DNA from: Serratia symbiotica
Lineage (GTDB): Bacteria; Pseudomonadota; Gammaproteobacteria; Enterobacterales; Enterobacteriaceae
DNA length: 64,000 nucleotides
Direction of reading: 5' to 3'
NCBI GenBank assembly: GCA_900155695.1
Contig: FUHL01000001.1
Span: 310,001-374,000 of the forward strand
This document shows, one piece after another, positions 37,602-48,421 of this stretch. Under the pieces are notes generated by a model. It did not search any database. It was given only the letters and a program-made list of their open reading frames with translations, and was not told the DNA's origin. The position numbers and the translations under genes are program-made. Position 1 is the stretch's first letter; each line of letters starts with the position of its first letter.

Positions 37602-40600
37602 AACGCATAAAGCATATTTTTTTGGGGGTGATGAGCATACTTTTATTATTAATAGCTTGTGTTATTTTCTTACTTTGTACCACTAAAGGAATACAGATGG
37701 CAATTAATGGAGCATCACGATGGGTGCCTGGGCTTGATATTGCTAGTGTTAATGGAGGGTGGCGTGGTCTATCTTTGAAGGGCATAAAATACAAAACGCC
37801 GGGTCTAATAGTGAATATTCGAGAGTTCTATCTATCAGTCGATATTTCCTGCTTTAAATATCGATCACTATGCATTAATGCGTTAAGTACGCAAGATGTA
37901 AATATAACACTTAATACTAAAGAGACAGGATTGTCTGAACTATATAAAAAGATTAGTGACTATTCTTCTCATTTCAGCATGCCATACCCAATTATCTTAC
38001 GTTTGCTAACATTATATAATGTTACAATTAATCTTGATGATATGTTTATTTCGCTTCCTGAGCTCCGCAGTGGTTGGAAATGGCAAGCACATGAATTAAT
38101 ACTTATGCCGACGAATATTAACTCATTGTTCATTGCATTGCCCAAAATATCAAAAAAGATACAGATAAAAAGCATACAACCGATCATAACAGTCATCAAA
38201 AACGTTACTAGTAATATTAATAAAATAAATAAATTTGCACCACAATTAAGAGAACCTTCGTTAGGAGAAATATTAAAAAAATTATTTTCTACACCTATAT
38301 TGCCTGATGTCCTAAAAATTCATCTTCCATTTGATATCATAGTGGATGAGATTAACGCTAAACAACTAAGATTGGTTAGTGATAACAACTTTTTCATCAA
38401 TAACCTATTGATCAAAGGCAGTGTAAAAGATCAGCGTATCAAATTAGATAATTTCAATATTCTATCACCAAAAGGTTATCTATCTGCACAAGGCGAGGTA
38501 ACATTTGTTAAAAATTGCTCAATAAATTTAGTGATTAATAATGTACTGAATATTCAGCCTATAAAAGAAGAGAAGATTACACTTACAATTCGTGGTGAAT
38601 TACGTGAAGTATTAAAAGTAATGCTGAACCTATCCGGAGTGATAAATGCGCAGTTTAACATACAAACTCGTTTATCCGAAGTGGGTTTACCCTTTATACT
38701 AAAAGTACATAGCAGACAATTAAAATGGCCACTAAACGGTAAATCGCAATATCGAGTTAAAGATTTTGACTTGTATGTAAAAGGTAAAGCTACTGACTAC
38801 GTAATATCTATGCATGCAAATGTTATTTTTTTTGATCGACCATTAATAGAGTTTATATTAGATGGAAAAGGCAAAGGTAACCTTAAACAATTTAAGCTTG
38901 AACCATTACGATTAGTTACGTTGTACGGGCAAACTTATGTTACTGCATTAATCGATTGGAGCAACGTCATCACTTGGAATGCTCAGTTGACACTAAGCGT
39001 TATTAAGAACACCCAGCAATGGCCAGAATGGCCGACAACATTAGAAGCTAAAATTACAACGCATGGTGTCTTACACGGCAGTACATGGCAAATACAGGTA
39101 CCCATGTTACAAGTAGATGGCAATATAAAAAATCATAAGATCAAAGTGCGCGGTATGTTAAGTGGTAACAATACTGGTCAATGGAAAATTCCTAGTATTG
39201 TGTTAAGTGTAGGGAGTAATACAGTAAAAATCTTAGGGCAATTCGATCAAAATATCTGGGATTTAGATTCGCATATTAATGCGCCGAACCTTGATAGGTT
39301 AGTTTCTGGATTGGGAGGGATCATTAAAGGGAATTTAAAACTGCGTGGTACTTCAAAAGTCCCGCAATTATTAGTTGATCTAACGGCTGTTAAAATAAAA
39401 TGGAAACAAGTCAGCATCAATCGAATAAAAATAAATGGTGATATGTGCTCAATTAAACATATGCATGGCCAATTGAGAGTGAGACTTGAACAACTAAAGC
39501 ATAATACATCTGTAATTAAACTACTTACTCTTAATGTCAAAGGTAGTGAAAAACAGCATCAAATACATCTAGAAGTAGATGGTAAACCAATTTCCAGTCA
39601 ACTTGCATTACAAGGCGGCTTTGATCGTCATAATCAAAACTGGCATGGAAAAGTCAATAAGGCTATCTTTAATACCCCACTGAACACATGGACACTAACC
39701 AATGTTATGACGCTAGATTACTTAAATACCCAAAAAAGCATTAGTATTGGCCAGCACTGCTGGAATAACATAAATGCTGCATTATGTGTGCCAAAAATCA
39801 TTACCGGTAGACAATATGGTGAAGCTCACTTAATACTGAATTATTTTAATCTAGAAATATTTAATCCATTACTGAATAAAGATATCGTACTAAGTGGTAT
39901 GTTCACAGGAAAAGCTAACATCAATTGGAAAGTAGATAATTACTTACCAACATTTCATATATCATTAATAGGTCAACGTATTAAGATAGTAAAACAGGCT
40001 TATGGAACAGCGCTGCCAATTATTTTTAATAAATTGGTATTGAATGCTATTATAAATAATAATCATGCTCAGATCGATTGGCTTATTAAAATCAAAAATA
40101 ACGGCCAGTTTAATGGTCACATTCAAGTGGTAGATCAACAGATGCCGCGTAATATCAAAGGCCATCTTAATATAAAAAATTTCTCGTTATCGATGTTAAA
40201 ACCTGTATTAATGCAGGGTGAAAAAGCGACAGGTATACTAAATGGAAAACTATATCTAGATGGGAGCACACTCAAACCTAGAGTATTTGGGTTGGTCACT
40301 TTAGATAAAGTAAATATTCATGGACCTTTTATTCCATTTGATATAATTGATAGTCGTTTACTAATAAAATTTAACGGTATGACATCGAAATTAGAAGGAC
40401 GAATCAACACTAGCCATGGACAGATTAATTTAATAGGTGATACTGATTGGATTGATTTAAATAAATATCGAGCACGTATTATTGCTCAAGGAAATAAGCT
40501 ACGGGTAACCATGTCACCTATGATCGATATTGATATATCGCCTGATGTGATATTTGAAGCCAGTCCAAAACTCTTATCTCTCTATGGTTCTTTGAAGATT

Positions 40601-41422
40601 CCATGGGCGCGTATTATGATGCAGAAATTACCTAAAAGTATAGTAAGCATTTCTTCTGATGAAGTAATGCTTAATGATAAATTAGAATTCATACAACCAA
40701 AAACTACCTCAATTCCTATTAACAGCAATCTGACGATCCACATCGGTGATGATGTCTTACTAGATGCTTTTGGTCTTAAAGTCCATCTACAAGGCGATTT
40801 AAACATGGCGAAAAACAAGAAAGGGATCGGTATTAATGGACAGATTAATATCTCTTCAGGACGTTTTCATGCTTATGGCCAGGATCTCATTATCCGCAAG
40901 GGTCGATTAATATTTTCTGGTTTACCAGATCAGCCAAGGCTGAATATTGAGGCAATACGTGACCCTGAATTTACAGAAGATAATATTATTGCTGGAGTAC
41001 GTATAACAGGATTGTTGGATGCACCTAAATTGGAAGTATTTTCAGATCCAACTAAATCGCAACAAGAAGCCCTTTCCTATCTTTTGCGAGGCCAAGGATT
41101 ATACAGTGCTAGTACTAATAGCAATACAATGACTTCAATGTTAATTGGTATTGGGGTTGCAAAAAGTAATCAACTAGTAGGTAGAATTGGAAAAGCATTT
41201 GGTGTAACGGATTTAACGCTGGATACACAAGGTATTGGTAATAATACTAAAGTAGTAGTCAGCGGCCATGTACTACCTGGTTTACAGGTAAAATATGGAA
41301 TGGGTATTTTTGACTCATTGTCAACTCTAACATTGCGTTATCGTCTGATGCCTAAGTTATATATTGAAGCAATCTCTAGTATTAATCAAACATTAGATTT
41401 ACTCTATAAATTTGAGTTTTAG
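37598..41422 (+). CDS. tamB: Translocation and assembly module subunit TamB
   Basis: Large inner-membrane-anchored periplasmic AsmA/Vps13-like protein that bridges to TamA; implicated in moving phospholipid to the outer membrane. It is 1274 residues (1259 in E. coli). An N-terminal membrane anchor (about residues 9-29, SILLLLIACVIFLLC) precedes a long beta-groove region. The conserved C-terminal DUF490 domain has SGRFHAYGQDLIIRKGRLIF and PDQPRLNIEAIRDP and ends LDLLYKFEF. Uninterrupted over 3.8 kb in a decaying region, so under selection. Confidence 0.95.
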   Translation: MKRIKHIFLGVMSILLLLIACVIFLLCTTKGIQMAINGASRWVPGLDIASVNGGWRGLSLKGIKYKTPGLIVNIREFYLSVDISCFKYRSLCINALSTQDVNITLNTKETGLSELYKKISDYSSHFSMPYPIILRLLTLYNVTINLDDMFISLPELRSGWKWQAHELILMPTNINSLFIALPKISKKIQIKSIQPIITVIKNVTSNINKINKFAPQLREPSLGEILKKLFSTPILPDVLKIHLPFDIIVDEINAKQLRLVSDNNFFINNLLIKGSVKDQRIKLDNFNILSPKGYLSAQGEVTFVKNCSINLVINNVLNIQPIKEEKITLTIRGELREVLKVMLNLSGVINAQFNIQTRLSEVGLPFILKVHSRQLKWPLNGKSQYRVKDFDLYVKGKATDYVISMHANVIFFDRPLIEFILDGKGKGNLKQFKLEPLRLVTLYGQTYVTALIDWSNVITWNAQLTLSVIKNTQQWPEWPTTLEAKITTHGVLHGSTWQIQVPMLQVDGNIKNHKIKVRGMLSGNNTGQWKIPSIVLSVGSNTVKILGQFDQNIWDLDSHINAPNLDRLVSGLGGIIKGNLKLRGTSKVPQLLVDLTAVKIKWKQVSINRIKINGDMCSIKHMHGQLRVRLEQLKHNTSVIKLLTLNVKGSEKQHQIHLEVDGKPISSQLALQGGFDRHNQNWHGKVNKAIFNTPLNTWTLTNVMTLDYLNTQKSISIGQHCWNNINAALCVPKIITGRQYGEAHLILNYFNLEIFNPLLNKDIVLSGMFTGKANINWKVDNYLPTFHISLIGQRIKIVKQAYGTALPIIFNKLVLNAIINNNHAQIDWLIKIKNNGQFNGHIQVVDQQMPRNIKGHLNIKNFSLSMLKPVLMQGEKATGILNGKLYLDGSTLKPRVFGLVTLDKVNIHGPFIPFDIIDSRLLIKFNGMTSKLEGRINTSHGQINLIGDTDWIDLNKYRARIIAQGNKLRVTMSPMIDIDISPDVIFEASPKLLSLYGSLKIPWARIMMQKLPKSIVSISSDEVMLNDKLEFIQPKTTSIPINSNLTIHIGDDVLLDAFGLKVHLQGDLNMAKNKKGIGINGQINISSGRFHAYGQDLIIRKGRLIFSGLPDQPRLNIEAIRDPEFTEDNIIAGVRITGLLDAPKLEVFSDPTKSQQEALSYLLRGQGLYSASTNSNTMTSMLIGIGVAKSNQLVGRIGKAFGVTDLTLDTQGIGNNTKVVVSGHVLPGLQVKYGMGIFDSLSTLTLRYRLMPKLYIEAISSINQTLDLLYKFEF

Positions 41423-41796
41423 TAGAGCGATCCTATTAATTTTAATGTTATGAATTATAGATAATGATCTATGATAGATTATAGTTCGAATATAACAGTA
41501 GTTCATATATCATGAAGAAAACAAGATGTAGGTAGAGTAAATTAATCCTTTCTATAGGCTTAATAATATTATGTTTTTTATAAAGTAAAAAAATGATAGA
41601 TGTATATAGTATATCGTAAGAATATTTTATTATTTTTAGAAGGTAATGAACTAAAATAACATGAATGGCTATTATGATAATTCAATGTGTATTTTTAAAA
41701 AATAGATTAGGTGCTGTATATAAAAATTCTATTAATAAGTACATATACATATATAAAAAATTTAAAAATCATCAAACTAAGAATGATTTGACGATA
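41423..41796. other. Convergent gap between tamB and ppa
   Basis: About 370 bases. ytfP follows tamB in E. coli; I looked for it on the plus strand and found only fragments too short to claim. No clear terminator for either gene. A 76-codon frame at 41665-41895 runs into ppa on the other strand and is a shadow. Confidence 0.5.
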
Positions 41797-42327
41797 TTAC
41801 TTTTTATCGGCACGTGCGAAAGAGGCAATTATCTCCGCGTGAGCTGCTGTAGTATCTGCCCAACCTTCTATTTTGACCCATTTTCCTTTTTCTAAGTTTT
41901 TGTAATGATTAAAGAAATGGGAAATTTGTGCAAGCAATAATTCAGGCAAGTCATCTACATCTTTAATTTTATCATACTCTTTGGTTATTTTATTATGCGG
42001 GACAGCAATTATTTTTGCATCTTTACCGGATTCATCGATCATATTTAATACACCCACTGGACGGCATCGTATTACGGAACCTGGTCGTAATGGATAGGGA
42101 GTAGGAACTAGTACATCAACTGGATCTAGATCTAAAGATAGGGTATGGTTAATATAACCATAGTTGCATGGATAAAACATTGGTGTAGATATGAAACGGT
42201 CAACAAATAACGCACCTGTATCTTTATGGATTTCATATTTTATAGGATTAGCGTTCGCAGGAATTTCTATGATTACATAGATATCTGTTGGCACATTTTG
42301 TCCAGCTGGAATTAAATGTAAACTCAT
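41797..42327 (-). CDS. ppa: Inorganic pyrophosphatase
   Basis: Hydrolyses pyrophosphate, pulling biosynthetic reactions forward. It is 176 residues, the E. coli length, starting [20 protein letters not shown]. The metal-binding core [12 protein letters not shown], the [13 protein letters not shown] region and KIKDVDDLP are intact. ppa lies on the opposite strand just beyond tamAB in E. coli too. Confidence 0.97.
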   Translation of the reverse strand: MSLHLIPAGQNVPTDIYVIIEIPANANPIKYEIHKDTGALFVDRFISTPMFYPCNYGYINHTLSLDLDPVDVLVPTPYPLRPGSVIRCRPVGVLNMIDESGKDAKIIAVPHNKITKEYDKIKDVDDLPELLLAQISHFFNHYKNLEKGKWVKIEGWADTTAAHAEIIASFARADKK

Positions 42328-43252
42328 GGTGATTTCCTTTAGTCTAATTTGGAAGGGGTAGAGCGGCAGCTATCATAAATGTATTTTGCAATATTTCTAT
42401 CACTACAGTACATTTATCCTCTTATTTTACATCCCTTGTATTATTTTTATTTGTGTTGCTGATTCTATAAAATAATTAGTGTTAACAGTGTTTTTAATTT
42501 TAAAACATAAAGTCAATCAAGAAAGATGTGAACAAACTTCAATTACTATAATATAGTAATTGAAGCGTCAAATATATTTTTTACTATTTCTTGTAATAAT
42601 TAAGAGACTTAATAGCTCTACCTTAAAAAGGACCTGTCGCTTATATATATCTCAGTCAACACATTTTACTTACAAAACAAATGCAATTAATAAAAACTTA
42701 AACCAAATAATTGAGTATAACATTTTTATTGCGAAATTTATAATGGCGACTACACTTACGTATTTTACGCTATATCAATCTAATTGGTTAATGCTTAAAA
42801 TTAATAATTTTATATTTGTCTATACAGATAAACAGCTAAAATACGTAAGATATAATATTAATACAGATACATTAATATCACTCTCATATCTGAGTTATAA
42901 GGTTTTGAAAATATAACAATATAAAAAATATAATTGGATAATAATAATTTTTTAACAAAAATAGAATATATATTCTTTACTGTCTTATCTATTAATATAT
43001 GTTTACATTAATATAGTCTAATTATTACTAGTATGGTATACTGAATGAAAGTTATATTATATTGGCTTAATATATATTCTATTTATTTATCAGCCTTTAA
43101 ATTATTACATTAAATACAAATTTTTCATTAATAGTTTTATAGATAACTCTTTCTACTTATATAGATGCTATATTACGTATATAGATGCTATATGTAGATC
43201 AATTATATTACTTTTTTAACCTTTGCTTAAACTATTACCTGTAATAAAATAT
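42328..43252. other. Desert between ppa and tRNA-Asp
   Basis: About 900 bases. A 118-codon frame (42560-42916) begins with TTG, lacks a ribosome-binding site and is dominated by Ile, Tyr, Asn and Lys; I treat it as chance. A pair of TATATAGATGCTATAT repeats lies at 43158-43198. No gene is supported. Confidence 0.5.
43158..43198. repeat. Direct repeat of TATATAGATGCTATAT
   Basis: Two copies separated by a few bases, the second followed by GTAGAT. A closely similar arrangement (ATAGATGCTATAT then CAGATGCTGTATGTAGAT) occurs at about 27551-27582, and a single TTAGATGCTATAT at about 14738. It lies just beyond the 3' end of tRNA-Asp. Confidence 0.5.
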
Positions 43253-43329
43253 TGGCGGAACGGACGGGGCTCGAACCCGTGACCCCCTGCGTGACAGGCA
43301 GGTATTCTAACCAACTGAACTACCGCTCC
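43253..43329 (-). tRNA. aspV: tRNA-Asp (anticodon GTC)
   Basis: Minus strand, 77 nt with encoded CCA (43253-43255). The acceptor stem is GGAGCGG/CCGTTCC, the anticodon stem-loop is CCTGC-CTGTCAC-GCAGG and the T loop is TTCGAGC. It is nearly identical to E. coli tRNA-Asp. It lies downstream of dnaQ exactly as aspV does in E. coli, so I use that name. Confidence 0.97.
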
Positions 43330-43467
43330 CATCTCTTTGAATCTTACTATATAGCACTTGGTACTATATAGATGTACTTTAGTAAAGTCAATATCTTTTT
43401 CTTAATATGTCAAGCATGTGAATGTATTTACATCCAAATACACATTAAAACACATATAAATTATTTG

Positions 43468-44202
43468 TCACTTGACTACTGATGCTCGCCATAAACACAT
43501 ATTATTTTTCTTTTTTATTGAATCTAAATATGTTTCATGAGCTTCTTTTTCTTCATCATTAGCATAAATTACTTTAATACTTCTTGGTGAACCAGGAATG
43601 TGTTGAATATTATTTTCGTGACCTATCTTCTGTGTATCACTTTGAAACAACATAGACACTTGACCACTAGTCATTGCTAGATAAACTGACGCTAATATTT
43701 TTGCATCAAGTAATGCACCATGCGATGATCGTTTACTGTTATCAATCTTATAACGACTACATAATGCATCAAGATTATTGCGTTTGTGAGGAAATAATTG
43801 GCGGGCTATTAACAAACTATCAATAATTGCACAGAATGTTCTAATTTTCGGAACACGCTGTCTTGACAAGTGAAATTCATTGTCTATAAAGCCGATGTCA
43901 AATGCCGCATTATGGATGATTAATTCCTCGCCCCGGATAAAATCAAGAAACTCATCTGCGATGTGATCAAAAATAGGCTTATCGGTTAAAAATTCATCAC
44001 TGATACCATGAATCCTATAAGCTTCTGATTCTATTAGTCTATCTGGCTGAATATAAGCATGGTAATGGCGACCAGTTAGACGGCGATTTACTATTTCCAC
44101 TGCGCCTATTTCAATAATGCGATGACCTTCGTAGTGTTTCCCAGATCTATTCATACCAGTAGTTTCGATATCAAGAACTATTTGTCGAGTAGAAGTTGAC
44201 AT
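43468..44202 (-). CDS. dnaQ: DNA polymerase III epsilon subunit (proofreading exonuclease)
   Basis: 3'-5' exonuclease of the replicative polymerase core. I start at the ATG at 44202 (MSTSTRQIVLDIETTGMN), giving 244 residues (243 in E. coli); an upstream in-frame extension of 24 codons has no homologue. The Exo I motif DIETTG (D11, E13), Exo II IIHNAAFDIGFID and Exo III HGALLDA are intact. The C-terminal alpha-binding segment ends CLWRA plus four residues. It is divergent from rnhA with 74 bases between starts, as in E. coli. Confidence 0.96.
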   Translation of the reverse strand: MSTSTRQIVLDIETTGMNRSGKHYEGHRIIEIGAVEIVNRRLTGRHYHAYIQPDRLIESEAYRIHGISDEFLTDKPIFDHIADEFLDFIRGEELIIHNAAFDIGFIDNEFHLSRQRVPKIRTFCAIIDSLLIARQLFPHKRNNLDALCSRYKIDNSKRSSHGALLDAKILASVYLAMTSGQVSMLFQSDTQKIGHENNIQHIPGSPRSIKVIYANDEEKEAHETYLDSIKKKNNMCLWRASVVK

Positions 44203-44276
44203 AATATTGCAGTGCTCATTGTGTTGATTTGTGTCAGACTTAATTTTTAACATTGAGTAAGAAGAGTCTATCAAAA

Positions 44277-44744
44277 ATGCTTAAACAGGTAGTAATTTTT
44301 GCTGATGGTTCCTGCCTGGGAAATCCTGGACACGGAGGTTATGGCGCGATAGTGCGTTATAAGCAAGTCGAGAAAATCTTTAGCATGGGTTATTACTTTA
44401 CTACTAATAACCGTATGGAATTAATGGCAGCAATCGTTCCTCTAGAAGCGTTGACAGAACCTTGTAAAGTGATTATTAATACCGATAGTCAATATGTCTA
44501 TCAAGGTATAATACACTGGATTTGCAATTGGAAGCAATGTAATTGGAAAAGCACTAATAATCAATTAGTTAAAAATATTGATTTATGGCAAAGATTAGAT
44601 TTAGCCATTCAACGACACATCATAATATGGGAATGGATAAAAGGTCATGCCGGGCATGTAGAAAACGAACGCTGCGATGTATTAGCTCGTAATGCAGCTA
44701 AAACTCCAACTCAGGAGGATGTAGGGTATCAATCGTCAACTTAA
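44277..44744 (+). CDS. rnhA: Ribonuclease HI
   Basis: Degrades RNA in RNA-DNA hybrids. It is 155 residues from the ATG at 44277 ([18 protein letters not shown]), the exact E. coli length; the frame extends 8 codons upstream without homology. Catalytic residues D10 (FADGS), E48 (RMELM), D70 (TDSQY) and D134 (ERCDVLA) are all present, as is the basic handle with NWKQCNWKS. An AAGAAG purine run precedes the start. It shares a divergent promoter region with dnaQ. Confidence 0.96.
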   Translation: MLKQVVIFADGSCLGNPGHGGYGAIVRYKQVEKIFSMGYYFTTNNRMELMAAIVPLEALTEPCKVIINTDSQYVYQGIIHWICNWKQCNWKSTNNQLVKNIDLWQRLDLAIQRHIIIWEWIKGHAGHVENERCDVLARNAAKTPTQEDVGYQSST

Positions 44745-44833
44745 GATAACTTATTATAGCTTGTAATCGCATATATTCACTGGTAGATAAAAAGATTGTT
44801 TGTCTTATTTTTCATAGGCATTTGTGTCAAATA

Positions 44834-45290
44834 TCATGTACGCTTGCTTACCACAATTATACTCATATGCCAAAAGATAGCACGTACGTATAAAGCAATT
44901 GATTGCCCTTGTGGGATCATAGTAGGACATATAAGCATGCTTGATATAATACTGTATAATTTAATAATATCAACCAATCTAATATAGGAATTTAGCTCAA
45001 AATTAAACTGATATAAGGTTGTTAATGACGTAAATGGGAAACAAACGTCACTACACATAGGAGACTGAATGGATTCAATCCACTAAGCACTAAGCAACCA
45101 TTGTCAATCAAGACTCAATTAATGACAAATAAGAAATTATGAAGATCATCAAAATAAAATAGCACATGTGCTAACAAAAAACATCAACTGAGTTGAGGTC
45201 ATTTGCTCAATAGTCCCATGATATTACTCCTCACATGGTCATTCATACCATGTATGTTATGTGGGGGGTGGCCTTATAAGCGCTCATCGT
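44834..45290 (-). pseudogene. yafS: Pseudogene of yafS (SAM-dependent methyltransferase)
   Basis: Lies between rnhA and gloB on the minus strand, the E. coli position and orientation. LLAHVLFYFDDLH aligns ungapped to LLAHTLPWCTDPH. VLIDNGCLVLSGLNPFSLL matches VLIDDGWLVISGFNPISFM, RLVDIIKLYSI matches RQLDWLSLLNF, HKGNQLLYTYVLSFG matches KHGGKLLNAHIPALG, and IIVVSKRT is the C-terminal LIVARKRT. Several in-frame stops and at least three frameshifts are present, one in a T run near 45121. This is a fairly young pseudogene: about 30 codons at a time remain open. Confidence 0.85.
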
Positions 45291-45355
45291 GTATCATCTG
45301 GTTGCATAATTGATCATATTTTTAGATTACAGTTTATAACAATGAAAAGGCTGAG

Positions 45356-46111
45356 ATGAACCTCATCAGTATTGCTGCTTTACAAAACAATTATATTTGG
45401 ATACTAGATGACAAGCAGGGACACTGTATTATTATCGATCCTGGAGAGGCAAAGCCAGTGCTAATGGCGTTAGACGTCCTTAGGCTAATTCCTTCTGCCA
45501 TTTTATTAACTCACCATCATCTAGATCACATAGGTGGTGTGACAAAGATTTTAGTTCACTATCCAAAGTTACGGATATACGGACCACATGAAACTGCAGA
45601 TCAAGGGACTAATCATGTAGTCAACCATGGTAAAAAATTTACAATTAATGGTCGAGAATATATAACACTTGCACTGCCAGGGCATACATTAGGTCACCTT
45701 GCATTTTACAGTGCTCCTTATCTTTTTTGTGGTGATACTATTTTTTCTGCTGGTTGTGGCAAGGTCTTAGAAGGCACGGCAGAACAAATGTACTACTCTT
45801 TTCAACAGCTATTTCAATTTCCTGATAGCACTTTAATTTGTTGTGCACATGAATATACACTATCCAATCTCAATTTTGCACGCTCTATTTTACCAGAAGA
45901 TAAAGCAATTGAAAAATATCAACAATATATAAAAGTATTAAGAAAAAAAGAATTACCTAGTGTGCCTACTAATTTACAATTGGAAAAAAACATTAATTTA
46001 TTTTTGCGGTGTCATGATTATAATTTACAGAAAAAACTAGGTTTTATTTTACCATCCAATAAGCTACATTTAATCTTCGCTGAATTACGCCTACGAAAAG
46101 ATCGATTCTGA
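45356..46111 (+). CDS. gloB: Hydroxyacylglutathione hydrolase (glyoxalase II)
   Basis: Metallo-beta-lactamase-fold enzyme that hydrolyses S-lactoylglutathione to lactate, finishing methylglyoxal detoxification. It is 251 residues, as in E. coli. The metal motif THHHLDH is near residues 52-58, GHTLGH near 110-115 and FCGDTIFSAGCGK near 125-137, and the protein ends RKDRF. An AAAAGG ribosome-binding site lies 6 bases before the ATG. It stands alone between the yafS and mltD relics. Confidence 0.95.
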   Translation: MNLISIAALQNNYIWILDDKQGHCIIIDPGEAKPVLMALDVLRLIPSAILLTHHHLDHIGGVTKILVHYPKLRIYGPHETADQGTNHVVNHGKKFTINGREYITLALPGHTLGHLAFYSAPYLFCGDTIFSAGCGKVLEGTAEQMYYSFQQLFQFPDSTLICCAHEYTLSNLNFARSILPEDKAIEKYQQYIKVLRKKELPSVPTNLQLEKNINLFLRCHDYNLQKKLGFILPSNKLHLIFAELRLRKDRF

Positions 46112-46126
46112 TTTTGTAGTTATGTT

Positions 46127-46200
46127 ATGTATTTTATTAAGACATTATTACTTGATACTTGATCGTGTAGTCACGACATCAATGTATCAAGCTAAGAAAA
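46127..46200 (+). pseudogene. mltD: Possible relic of mltD (lytic transglycosylase lipoprotein)
   Basis: mltD follows gloB on the same strand in E. coli. Fifteen bases after the gloB stop, an ATG frame reads KTLLLDT* and then CSHDINVS, which lines up with the lipoprotein signal and first mature residues of MltD (KAILLAS and CQSTGNVQ) with a 3-codon deletion. Nothing further downstream can be aligned. The evidence is one short match plus synteny. Confidence 0.35.
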
Positions 46201-47266
46201 TATCTTTTCCTTAATCATGATGAATAGGTTAATACAGAGCCTCTCTAGTTATATAATAGCTAGCATATGGAGTTTATATTGAGTGATTATTATCTTGATT
46301 AAAGTGCTAAAGAATCATTTGAATTAATCGAGTTATGATCAATATTAAAATTCTAATATTGTAGTAACTGTATAGCATTTTTAAAGTCATTGAATTTAAA
46401 GCACTCTATTTTTATAGAGCAAAAGAATGTATATTATAATAAATGTTTAGAATTACATCATTCTGTTAATAAATACCACTGTAATATATTACATGCATCC
46501 ATATAATATACTTATTAATATCGTATATCATACTTTTAAAACTTAAATGTTAGAAATTTATAGAATTCTATTTCTATAAAGAATTGTAATTTAAGCAATT
46601 ACATCTTATTTTGCTGCATAAACCTTTATATGTTAATAGACTTAAAATAACATTTATTCAACATATAAATACAGAGTGGCAAAATATTGTTAGTGTACTG
46701 TATTGTTATCACATTTCAGCGCTTGATACATTCGGTTAATGAAAAAATAAAATATAGGCTTACTGACTAACAGTCATATTTACACTACTGTTTAAATTTT
46801 AAAAAAATATATATTTTGTATAGGCGATCATCTTAATCCAAAAGGAACAACATGTGACTATTTATTCATATTCTATCTAATTTACTGTATTTATTTGAAA
46901 ATAAATAGCTAAATTAGATTATAATATATATAAGATTTTAATTGAGCTATTTATAGTTTGTTTTATAATCGGTACATTATAGTATTTTAGATCCCTTTTG
47001 ATTATCTTTTTATGGCAATATAGTTTAAATATATAGATAATATACATACTTGGCTAGTTTATTGATTGTATCATGTGAAAAATCTTTCTGCTCAATATTC
47101 TTACTTTTGATGAGCATAAAGTAGCTTACAGAAATAACATGATGGATCGGTGTACTATATAAATAATCAATTATTATATTATATAGTAGATGCTGATGAT
47201 TAAATGCAAAATTAGTTATAGCTATTCAGAAATTTTTCATTCATTTTATGCAAGGTACAATACAAA
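46201..47266. other. Desert between gloB and metK
   Basis: About 1.1 kb. The remainder of mltD would be expected in the first part, but no transglycosylase or LysM piece could be read. The last part must hold the metK promoter. No gene, RNA or repeat is supported. Confidence 0.5.
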
Positions 47267-48421
47267 ATGGCTGAATACCTATTTACGTCAGAATCTGTAT
47301 CTGAAGGACATCCTGATAAAATTGCTGATCAGATTTCTGATGCCGTTCTCGATTCTATCTTAGAGCAAGATTCGCTGGCACGTGTAGCCTGTGAAACCTA
47401 TGTTAAAACTGGCATGGTATTAGTAGGTGGTGAAATCACGACTAGTGCTTGGGTAGATATCGAAGAGATTACCCGTAGAACTGTACGGCAAATTGGCTAT
47501 ATTCACTCAGATATGGGATTTGACGCTAACTCTTGTGCAGTACTAAGTACAATTGGTAAACAATCTCAAGATATCAAGCAAGGTATTTATCATGTCGATC
47601 CATTTAAGCAGGGTGCAGGTGATCAGGGTGTTATGTTTGGTTATGCTACTAATGAAACTGAGGTGTTGATGCCAGCTCCAATCACATATGCGCATCGTTT
47701 ATTAAAGCGCCAGTCTGTAGTACGCAAAAATGACTGTTTACCATGGCTACGCCCAGATGCTAAAAGTCAAGTAACCTTTCAGTATGATAATGGTAAAATT
47801 ATCGGTATTGATACAGTTGTATTGTCTACTCAGCATTCCGAAGAAGTTACTTTAAAAGATTTAATAGAAGCTGTAATGGAAGAAATTATTAGACCTGTGT
47901 TGCCGAAAAAATGGCTAAGTGCTAGAACGAAATATCACATTAATCCAACTGGTCGTTTTGTTGTCGGTGGCCCAATGGGAGATTGTGGTCTCACCGGCCG
48001 TAAGATCATTGTAGATACTTATGGTGGTATGGCTCGTCATGGTGGTGGGGCTTTCTCTGGCAAAGATCCATCTAAGGTTGATCGATCTGCCGCTTACGCA
48101 GCTCGCTATGTAGCGAAAAATATAGTAGCTGCTAGCTTAGCTGATCGATGTGAGATTCAGGTTTCTTACGCTATTGGTTTGGCAGAACCTACCTCTATCA
48201 TGTTAGAAACTTTTGGTACGGAGAAAATTCCTGTTGAGAAATTAATATTACTAATACGTGAATGCTTCGACTTGCGTCCATACGGTATAATAAAGATGAT
48301 GGATCTACTACAGCCAATATATAGCGCATCTGCTGCTTATGGGCACTTTGGTCGTGAGCAGTTTCCTTGGGAAGCTATAGACAAAGCAGTATTGTTACGT
48401 GAAGCTGCCGGCCTTAAATAG
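47267..48421 (+). CDS. metK: S-adenosylmethionine synthetase
   Basis: Makes SAM from methionine and ATP; a supplier for the many RNA methylations. It is 384 residues, the E. coli length. [16 protein letters not shown] near the N-terminus carries the ATP-binding His. The flexible-loop motif [31 protein letters not shown] and the P-loop-like [17 protein letters not shown] follow. The protein ends [11 protein letters not shown]. No decay is visible. It stands alone between deserts. Confidence 0.97.
   Translation: MAEYLFTSESVSEGHPDKIADQISDAVLDSILEQDSLARVACETYVKTGMVLVGGEITTSAWVDIEEITRRTVRQIGYIHSDMGFDANSCAVLSTIGKQSQDIKQGIYHVDPFKQGAGDQGVMFGYATNETEVLMPAPITYAHRLLKRQSVVRKNDCLPWLRPDAKSQVTFQYDNGKIIGIDTVVLSTQHSEEVTLKDLIEAVMEEIIRPVLPKKWLSARTKYHINPTGRFVVGGPMGDCGLTGRKIIVDTYGGMARHGGGAFSGKDPSKVDRSAAYAARYVAKNIVAASLADRCEIQVSYAIGLAEPTSIMLETFGTEKIPVEKLILLIRECFDLRPYGIIKMMDLLQPIYSASAAYGHFGREQFPWEAIDKAVLLREAAGLK

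Noticed and set aside
41423..41796. Possible ytfP relic after tamB
   Set aside because: Only isolated two- to three-residue matches to YtfP could be found; synteny alone is not enough.
42560..42916. 118-codon plus-strand frame
   Set aside because: TTG start, no ribosome-binding site, composition dominated by Ile, Tyr, Asn, Lys and Leu as expected by chance in AT-rich DNA, no family resemblance.
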